From assembly GCF_034119845.1 (NCBI RefSeq), contig NZ_CP139420.1:1404001-1468000 (forward strand): DNA of 64,000 bases, written 5' to 3'. This document shows, one piece after another, positions 58,774 to 64,000 of this stretch; position 1 is the first letter of the stretch, and every line of letters begins with the position of its first letter. The notes under the pieces are model-generated. The model was given only the letters and a program-made list of their open reading frames with translations. It did not search any database and had not been told where the DNA came from. A program made the position numbers and the translations under genes. The DNA comes from Flavobacterium sp. NG2. GTDB taxonomy: Bacteria > Bacteroidota > Bacteroidia > Flavobacteriales > Flavobacteriaceae.

Positions 58774-60522
58774 ATGAAGAAATATAATAAAATAGTTTTA
58801 AGCTGCTTGTCAATTTTATTCTTGGCAGCATGTAGCTCCGATTTTTTAGATTATGAACCAACAGGAGTCTTGACTTCTGAAAGTGTTGCAACAGCTGAAA
58901 ATGCTGAAGCACTTGTAACTGCTGCCTATGCAGCAATTGGGAATGACGAAATGGTTGGACCAATTACCAACCAATGGGTTTACGGAAGTGTGCGTTCTGA
59001 TGACGCTTACAAAGGCGGTGGAGGACGTGGCGATGTTGATGTAATTGATCGTTACGAACAATACAATACTACTATTGCTGATTTTGGCGATTGGATGTTG
59101 CCAAGAACTTGGACGAATCACTATAAAGCGATTTCAAGAGCTAACTTTGCCTTGTCAGTTGTGAACGGATTGTCTGAAGCTGAATTTCCAAAGAAGAAAA
59201 CAAGACAAGCAGAATTGCGTTTTTTAAGAGCACATTCTCATTTTATGTTGAAATTACTATTTAATAAAGTTCCTTTCATTACTGAGGATTTAACGAAAGA
59301 GCAAATTTTAAAAACATCTAATGATTTGACAAGTGATCAATTGTGGGATAAAATAGCTGAGGATTTTCTTTTTGCGTTCAATAATTTAGAGCAAGCACAA
59401 GAGCAAGTAGGTAGAGCTGATAAAAATGCAGCAGCGGCTTATTTAGCAAAATTAAGATTATATCAAGCGTACCAACAAGATGATAGACATCAAGTGACAA
59501 GTATAAACTCAGCAAGATTACTAGAGGTGATTACTTATGCTGATGCTGTTACAGGTGACTTAGAAACAGATTTTGGTAAAAACTTCTTAGATGGAAATGA
59601 TAATGGACAAGAGTCTATCTGGGCAGTGCAGTTTTCTATCAATGATGGAACGAATGTAGGAAGAGTAAGTTATGTAACGGGATTAAACTCTCCTCACGGA
59701 ACACCTCTATATGGATGTTGTGGTTTTCACTTAGCAAGCCAAAATATGGTGAATGCCTTTAAAACAGATGCTGCTGGATTGCCAATGTTTGATACTTTTA
59801 ATAATTCTGATATCTATAATAGTGTGGATAGTAATGGTAATGCTCCACTTGCTTCGGGTGTAACTCTTGATCCAAGAATTGACCATACTGTAGGGATTCC
59901 AGGAAGACCTTTTAAGTATAAAAACACATTGAAAGACGCTGGAGATATGATTTATAAATTTAGTTGGGCTAGAGATCCAGGTGTTTACGGGTATTTTGGA
60001 AACATGAAAGAGCAACAATCACCAGATTGCGCTTGTTATGTGAAAAACGGACCATTTATTGGAACTTCAAAAAATGTTGATTTTATTAGATATGCTGACG
60101 TATTGTTATTCAAAGCAGAAGCCTTAATCCAGTTAAATCGTCAAGAAGAAGCAAGACCTATTATCAATCGTATTAGAGCAAGAGCAGCGGCTAGTGCTGC
60201 TATGCCATTAGCAGCTGGAGCATCTAATGTTTATAAAATTTCTACATACGATGTTGCTTTTCCATCAAAAGAATATGCGATGAAAGCCTTGATGTTTGAA
60301 AGAAGATTAGAGTTTGGTATGGAAGGACCTCGATTTTTTGACCTTGTAAGATGGGGTATTGCTGAGCCAGTATTAAATGCTTATCTTACTAAAGAGAAAA
60401 CAAAAAGAGATTTCCTTTCTAATGCTAAGTTTACAGCAGGTAGAGATGAATACTATCCAATACCTCAAAGAGAAATTAATTTTACAGCTGGATTATACAA
60501 ACAAAATCCAGGTTATTTATGA
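58774..60522 (+). CDS. SusD-type glycan-binding lipoprotein (fructan)
   Basis: A 582-residue surface lipoprotein (LFLAAC, Cys20) that forms the lid of the SusC barrel. N-terminal TPR-like helices (AENAEALVTAAYAAIGN), TRQAELRFLRAHSHFMLKLLFNKVPFI near residue 145, and the family C-terminus VDFIRYADVLLFKAEALIQL near 430 with LMFERRLEFGMEGPRFFDLVRWG near 505 and YYPIPQREI near 560. It follows susC by nine bases. A terminator-like hairpin after the stop separates it from the fructokinase gene. Confidence 0.93.
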   Translation: MKKYNKIVLSCLSILFLAACSSDFLDYEPTGVLTSESVATAENAEALVTAAYAAIGNDEMVGPITNQWVYGSVRSDDAYKGGGGRGDVDVIDRYEQYNTTIADFGDWMLPRTWTNHYKAISRANFALSVVNGLSEAEFPKKKTRQAELRFLRAHSHFMLKLLFNKVPFITEDLTKEQILKTSNDLTSDQLWDKIAEDFLFAFNNLEQAQEQVGRADKNAAAAYLAKLRLYQAYQQDDRHQVTSINSARLLEVITYADAVTGDLETDFGKNFLDGNDNGQESIWAVQFSINDGTNVGRVSYVTGLNSPHGTPLYGCCGFHLASQNMVNAFKTDAAGLPMFDTFNNSDIYNSVDSNGNAPLASGVTLDPRIDHTVGIPGRPFKYKNTLKDAGDMIYKFSWARDPGVYGYFGNMKEQQSPDCACYVKNGPFIGTSKNVDFIRYADVLLFKAEALIQLNRQEEARPIINRIRARAAASAAMPLAAGASNVYKISTYDVAFPSKEYAMKALMFERRLEFGMEGPRFFDLVRWGIAEPVLNAYLTKEKTKRDFLSNAKFTAGRDEYYPIPQREINFTAGLYKQNPGYL

Positions 60523-60562
60523 TTCAATTTGGTTATTGATGTTTGATTGAAGTTTGATTGAT

Positions 60563-60597
60563 GTTAAGGGCAAGTTTAGGCTTGCCTTTAACTTTTT
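60563..60597 (+). terminator. Terminator-like hairpin after susD
   Basis: GTTAAGGGCAAG and CTTGCCTTTAAC form a 12-bp stem with one mismatch around TTTAGG, followed by TTTTT. It may lower expression of the fructokinase gene relative to the operon. Confidence 0.75.
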
Positions 60598-60672
60598 ATA
60601 AAAACCAATTAAAACAGAAATTAAATGAGATCATTATTGATTAAGTAATTGATTGTAATTTGAATTGTTTAT

Positions 60673-60691
60673 AGAACATTTATAATGTTCT
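60673..60691. promoter_or_regulatory. 19-bp palindrome before the fructokinase gene
   Basis: AGAACATT and AATGTTCT are perfect 8-base arms around TAT, ending 13 bases before the start codon. It could be an operator or a small hairpin in the leader. No TAnnTTTG box is seen in the 182-base gap. Confidence 0.5.
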
Positions 60692-60704
60692 TAATTTTAA
60701 GATT

Positions 60705-61607
60705 ATGAAAAATAAAAAGGAATTAAAAGCGGTTTGTTTTGGAGAGGTTTTATGGGATGTTTTTCCCACTCACAAAAAGATAGGAGGAGCGCCTTTAAAT
60801 GTCGCTTTGCGTATGAATTCGTTAGGGATTGCAACGACTATGATAAGTCGTGTTGGTACGGATAGCAATGGAGATGCTATCATCAGTTTTTTGAAAGAAA
60901 ATGACATTAATATTGACGAAGTGCAAACTGCTGAAGAGTATAAAACGGGCGTTGTTAATGTGATGATTAATGAAAAGGGAAATGCCTCTTATGATATTGC
61001 TTATCCTTCTGCTTGGGACAAAATTGAGTTGAATAAAACAATTAAAGAAAAAGTTTCAAAATCAGATGTTTTTGTTTTCGGAAGTTTGGCTTGTAGGGAT
61101 GAGGTTTCTAGATCTTCTTTGTATTCCTTATTAGATTTGGCAAAATTCAAAGTACTGGATGCTAATTTAAGAGCTCCCTATTATACAGTAGAAGTGCTAT
61201 TCGAATTGATGCAAAAAGCTAATTTTATTAAATTAAATGATGAAGAATTAAAAGAAATCAGCAAAAAATTAGGCTCACCCTATAATTCTTTTGAACAGAA
61301 CATAAAGTTTATTGCCGAAAAAACAGGCTCGAAACAAGTCTGTGTTACAAAGGGAGAATTTGGAGCAGTATTATATTGTAATGAAAAGTTCTATTATAAT
61401 AGTGGTTATTTTATTAAAGTGGTAGATACTGTTGGGGCAGGTGATTCTTTTTTAGCTTCTTTGATCTTGCGTTTGCTTAGAGGGAAATCACCACAAAAAG
61501 CATTGAATTATGCTTGTGCTGTTGGTGCTTTAGTTGCTGGACAAGAGGGAGCTAATCCTAAAATCAGTGATGCTGAAATTAAAAATTTCATGATGACTAA
61601 AAAATAA
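60705..61607 (+). CDS. Fructokinase (PfkB family)
   Basis: A 300-residue sugar kinase of the PfkB/ribokinase family. Signatures: IGGAPLNVALRMNSLG near residue 26 (substrate-binding), VLDANLRAPYYT near 150, KLNDEEL near 178, and the catalytic DTVGAGDSFLASLI near 244 with the base Asp. Its place after a GH32, SusC and SusD set makes fructose the likely substrate, giving fructose 6-phosphate. It is separated from susD by 182 bases with a hairpin and a palindrome, so it may be partly independent. A perfect long-stem terminator follows. Confidence 0.9.
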   Translation: MKNKKELKAVCFGEVLWDVFPTHKKIGGAPLNVALRMNSLGIATTMISRVGTDSNGDAIISFLKENDINIDEVQTAEEYKTGVVNVMINEKGNASYDIAYPSAWDKIELNKTIKEKVSKSDVFVFGSLACRDEVSRSSLYSLLDLAKFKVLDANLRAPYYTVEVLFELMQKANFIKLNDEELKEISKKLGSPYNSFEQNIKFIAEKTGSKQVCVTKGEFGAVLYCNEKFYYNSGYFIKVVDTVGAGDSFLASLILRLLRGKSPQKALNYACAVGALVAGQEGANPKISDAEIKNFMMTKK

Positions 61608-61620
61608 TGTCATTTAATTA

Positions 61621-61662
61621 AAAAAGAATAAGGCTGTCCAAACGGACAGCCTTATTCTTTTT
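61621..61662. terminator. Bidirectional terminator between the fructan and alginate loci
   Basis: AAAAAGAATAAGGCTGTCC and GGACAGCCTTATTCTTTTT form a perfect 19-bp stem around AAAC. It has T runs on both strands and lies between convergent genes. Confidence 0.93.
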
Positions 61663-61715
61663 ATTATAATTCCTGCTTTAAATAAGGACCTATAAAAACT
61701 ATATAAAATGTGGTA

Positions 61716-62636
61716 TTAATGGCTAACGTCTAATTCATAATATTTGACTTTAGCATAAGCGCCTTCATCTCTTGATTGAAAATAGTTTCCAGCTTTAAAA
61801 TAATTTTCGAATATACCCCATTTTCTGATGTGGATACTGTCGTATACTTTATATTCGCTCTCATTTAAAATGACTACCATTTCGCCATCAGATACTTTTA
61901 CTTCTAAAGTGAACTTTCCGAAACCAACTTCTTGTTCAAAATTAAAGCCATGGTCATCATCCCAAGCGTCTTCATGTAAAAGCTCGTTTCCAGTTGCATC
62001 TAGGTTTTTTAAGATTTTGGTTTTAACTCTTATCTTTCCGTCTTGCCAATAGATTTTTAAAATTGGTGGCGCATTATTGTCCTTCTGACCTATTAAGTCA
62101 CGTTGCTCATCAGTCAATATACCATGTATTTGCATGATGATTACTCGGTGGTATTTTCCGTTTGAATCTTTTGATACCTCACCCATGGCAAGTTTACCTT
62201 TCATTTTGGCTCCTTGAGCAAAAGTCCAGTTGACCTTGTTGCTGCCTGGAACCATCTGTTCTCTTAATTCACATCGGGTGTATTTAGTATTGGCTGTTTT
62301 AGCAGCACTAGGGAAAGAGTAAAAAACTAAAGCACCACTTGTAGAGTCATTGTACATATAAGGCAAGAGTCTTTCGTCTGTTGCGTAATTCAAGATTTCG
62401 GGTGGCTGTATGTTCATAGCACTCCCTTTCTTATTTAATTCAGGTGTGGTTACACTCCAGTGACTTAAATCAATATTTGGTAGTTTATATCTTTTTTTCT
62501 TCTTCTTTTTTCTAGCTTTCTTTTCAATTTTTGAACCTGAATCTGTAGCGCTACTTGCCTTATCTTGGCAAGTAGCATTAACAGAAATAAATGCGATTAA
62601 TAGAATTGAAAATAAGCTTTTTAGCTTTTTTTTCAT
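61716..62636 (-). CDS. Alginate lyase, PL7 family
   Basis: A 306-residue secreted polysaccharide lyase. N-terminal signal (about 1-22; a Cys follows at 23 but the lipobox is poor), then a strongly basic stretch at about 36-50 (KIEKKARKKKKKKRYK). The three PL7 motifs are present: RCELREQ near residue 103 (normally R-T/S-E-L-R), QIHG near 150 and YFKAGNYFQ near 283. These supply the catalytic His and Tyr and the acid-neutralising residues, cleaving alginate by beta-elimination. Cys for Thr/Ser in the first motif is unusual but tolerable. It is eight bases downstream of the PKD lipoprotein gene. Confidence 0.9.
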   Translation of the reverse strand: MKKKLKSLFSILLIAFISVNATCQDKASSATDSGSKIEKKARKKKKKKRYKLPNIDLSHWSVTTPELNKKGSAMNIQPPEILNYATDERLLPYMYNDSTSGALVFYSFPSAAKTANTKYTRCELREQMVPGSNKVNWTFAQGAKMKGKLAMGEVSKDSNGKYHRVIIMQIHGILTDEQRDLIGQKDNNAPPILKIYWQDGKIRVKTKILKNLDATGNELLHEDAWDDDHGFNFEQEVGFGKFTLEVKVSDGEMVVILNESEYKVYDSIHIRKWGIFENYFKAGNYFQSRDEGAYAKVKYYELDVSH

Positions 62637-62644
62637 CTTATTAA

Positions 62645-63604
62645 TTAATTTGCGGGATATACTTTCACATTGTCAACATAAGCATCAACATCAGTTACAC
62701 CATATATCAAAATAGATACTTCACCAGTAGCATTAGATGTAAATACTTTTGTAACCTTAGTGAAGCTAGTTTTACCTAAAACTTGATCTCCAATATGTCT
62801 AACTAATGGGCCTGCATTTGAACTTACGATTGCATCAGCTCCATCAGAAAAGTGTCCATTTAAAATCTCTCCAATAATTCGGTTTCCACCTGGAGCAACT
62901 CCTGATTGTTCTGATTCCGTTTTAATGGCGTATTCAAATTCTAAAATATACTGTGTATTAGGAGTAACCACTATTGCTTGATAAGCATATCTAGTAGAAC
63001 TACTTAAATAAGGGCCAGCAGAAGTAGATTGCGTCCATTTTGCTCCAGCGGTTTTAGAACCATTATCTGATCCGTCATAATTTAACCATGATCCATCACT
63101 ACTAGTGTTGTAAGGACTTGTCGTTCCACCAGAGAAACTGCTAAATTTCCAATTATTTTGTCCGTCTGAAAAATCTCCGTTTAAAATCTCCGGAATTATT
63201 GCAGGTGGAATTGCTGGCTTAACAACTGTAATGATTAATGAAAAGGTGCTTGTTTTTCCTAATTTGTCTGAGGCTGTTAAGGTTACAGTGAAGTCTCCTT
63301 CTCCTGGAAAAGTAGCGGTACCATCCTTGGTATTAGCTGTTGTTCCGTTTCCATAATTCCAAACATAATCAGTTGCGCTTGAAGAGGTGTTCGAAAAGGT
63401 ATAGGTTAAATAATCAGAGGTAACGGTTGCTACAAAGCTAGCTACAGGAGGTTTTATATCAGCTTTTGAGTTCGCCTCTGGCAAATCAAATGCCAAAGCA
63501 TCAATAGTAGGATCGCAAGACGTGATTAAAAAACAAGCTATAAGTACTAGCGCACAGCTACTTATTTTTTCTATTCGTTTTTTTATTATACTAATTTTCT
63601 TCAT
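62645..63604 (-). CDS. PKD-domain surface glycan-binding lipoprotein
   Basis: A 319-residue lipoprotein (FLITSC, Cys about 29) with a PKD domain at about 50-130 (PVASFVATVTSDYLTYTFSNTS, then GEGDFTVTLTASD) and two short repeated NGDFSDGQNNW / NGHFSDGADAI segments that start a carbohydrate-binding-like beta-sandwich (about 140-319). Its place between a SusD gene and an alginate lyase is that of the extra glycan-binding proteins of alginate loci. Binding to alginate is inferred only from context. Short gaps (20 and 8 bases) show one operon. Confidence 0.8.
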   Translation of the reverse strand: MKKISIIKKRIEKISSCALVLIACFLITSCDPTIDALAFDLPEANSKADIKPPVASFVATVTSDYLTYTFSNTSSSATDYVWNYGNGTTANTKDGTATFPGEGDFTVTLTASDKLGKTSTFSLIITVVKPAIPPAIIPEILNGDFSDGQNNWKFSSFSGGTTSPYNTSSDGSWLNYDGSDNGSKTAGAKWTQSTSAGPYLSSSTRYAYQAIVVTPNTQYILEFEYAIKTESEQSGVAPGGNRIIGEILNGHFSDGADAIVSSNAGPLVRHIGDQVLGKTSFTKVTKVFTSNATGEVSILIYGVTDVDAYVDNVKVYPAN

Positions 63605-63624
63605 AATAATATTTTTTATTTATC

Positions 63625-64000
63625 TTAATTATAGCCTGGATTTTGTTTCATTGCTCCTTTGCTTAAATTGATTTCGTTTTGCGGAATTGGTAATAATAAA
63701 TCTGTTGATTCAAATTTGAAATCATTAGCTAATGCAAAAGCTCTAAGTATAGTTTCTGCTTCACCAAAACGAACTAAATCAAAAAATCGTTGATTTTCAA
63801 AGGCAAATTCAACACGTCTTTCTAATAGTAAATCTTGTTTTTTGATGATACTAGGTGTCGTTAAATCTGCTCTATCTCGTACTTCTTTAAATGAAGCTAC
63901 CGCTGTTGAAGCTGAAGTTTCGCTTGCACCTGCCATAATGGCTTCTACATGCATTAAAAGCACATCAGCATAACGTATAACAATCCAATCGTTTCCTGCT
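63625..64000 (-). CDS. SusD-type lipoprotein, C-terminal part (runs off window)
   Basis: The C-terminal ~125 residues of a SusD family protein, cut by the right edge of the window. From the edge the frame reads DWIVIRYADVLLMHVEAIMAG, the standard SusD C-terminal motif, then LERRVEFAFENQRFFDLVRFG and LLPIPQNEINLSKGAMKQNPGYN, the family end. The true start lies beyond 64000; a start within the window (63963) would be an artefact. A SusC gene is expected further right. It heads the visible end of the alginate operon. Confidence 0.9.
   Translation of the reverse strand, partial: AGNDWIVIRYADVLLMHVEAIMAGASETSASTAVASFKEVRDRADLTTPSIIKKQDLLLERRVEFAFENQRFFDLVRFGEAETILRAFALANDFKFESTDLLLPIPQNEINLSKGAMKQNPGYN

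Noticed and set aside
63625..63963. A complete small protein of 112 residues
   Set aside because: The frame continues to the window edge with the SusD motif DWIVIRYADVLL, so it is the end of a larger gene.

Overview
The window reads as a low-GC chromosome segment of a gliding flavobacterium (Bacteroidota, Flavobacteriaceae, most likely Flavobacterium). Supporting signs are gldB and gldC, PorP/SprF-type proteins, type IX secretion (T9SS) sorting domains of types A and B, SusC/SusD pairs, a hybrid two-component regulator, a dcw cluster in the Bacteroidota gene order, Bacteroidota -7 promoter boxes (TAnnTTTG) and A-rich rather than Shine-Dalgarno start contexts. No phage, insertion sequence, CRISPR array or rRNA was seen. 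There is one tRNA, tRNA-Arg(TCG).

Layout. 1-4.1 kb: a DUF1501/DUF1800 pair on the minus strand, the first with a T9SS sorting domain, and a helical-repeat protein. 4.4-8.1 kb: hpt, adk, a CorC-type membrane protein and obgE. 8.2-19.6 kb: a surface-protein region. On the minus strand a type B T9SS cargo, a PorP/SprF protein and an OmpA/PD40 protein lie together; transcribed divergently is a 1936-residue cargo with a tandem higher-order repeat. 19.7-30.3 kb: rlmN, a lipoprotein, a polyprenyl synthase, dnaG (zinc ligands missing), a LuxR-type response regulator, nadE, gldB-gldC, a small lipoprotein, engB and an alpha/beta hydrolase. 30.6-46.6 kb: the cell-wall and division cluster mraZ-rsmH-ftsL-ftsI-murE-mraY-murD-ftsW-murG-murC-ftsQ-ftsA-ftsZ. 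46.9-49.2 kb: yqeY, tRNA-Arg, a CBS protein and an M90-like metallopeptidase.

49.4-61.6 kb is a compact fructan utilisation locus: a hybrid two-component sensor with a sugar-binding-protein-like domain, a sugar porter, a GH32 lipoprotein, SusC, SusD and a fructokinase. Inferred working: fructan is cut at the surface, imported by SusC/D, carried across the inner membrane by the porter and phosphorylated by the kinase. From the right edge, transcribed toward it, are a truncated SusD, a PKD lipoprotein and a PL7 alginate lyase, i.e. the distal end of an alginate locus. The two loci meet at a perfect 19-bp terminator stem.

The least explained structures are three copies (5.6, 28.0 and 46.7 kb) of an approximately 137-140 bp intergenic element, with a conserved 20-base centre and long stems that differ in sequence but still pair. 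Others are a GC-rich perfect palindrome just before ftsL, 10-bp phased GTGGT boxes before mraZ, and 20-bp spaced TGTAACAT repeats before the fructan operon.
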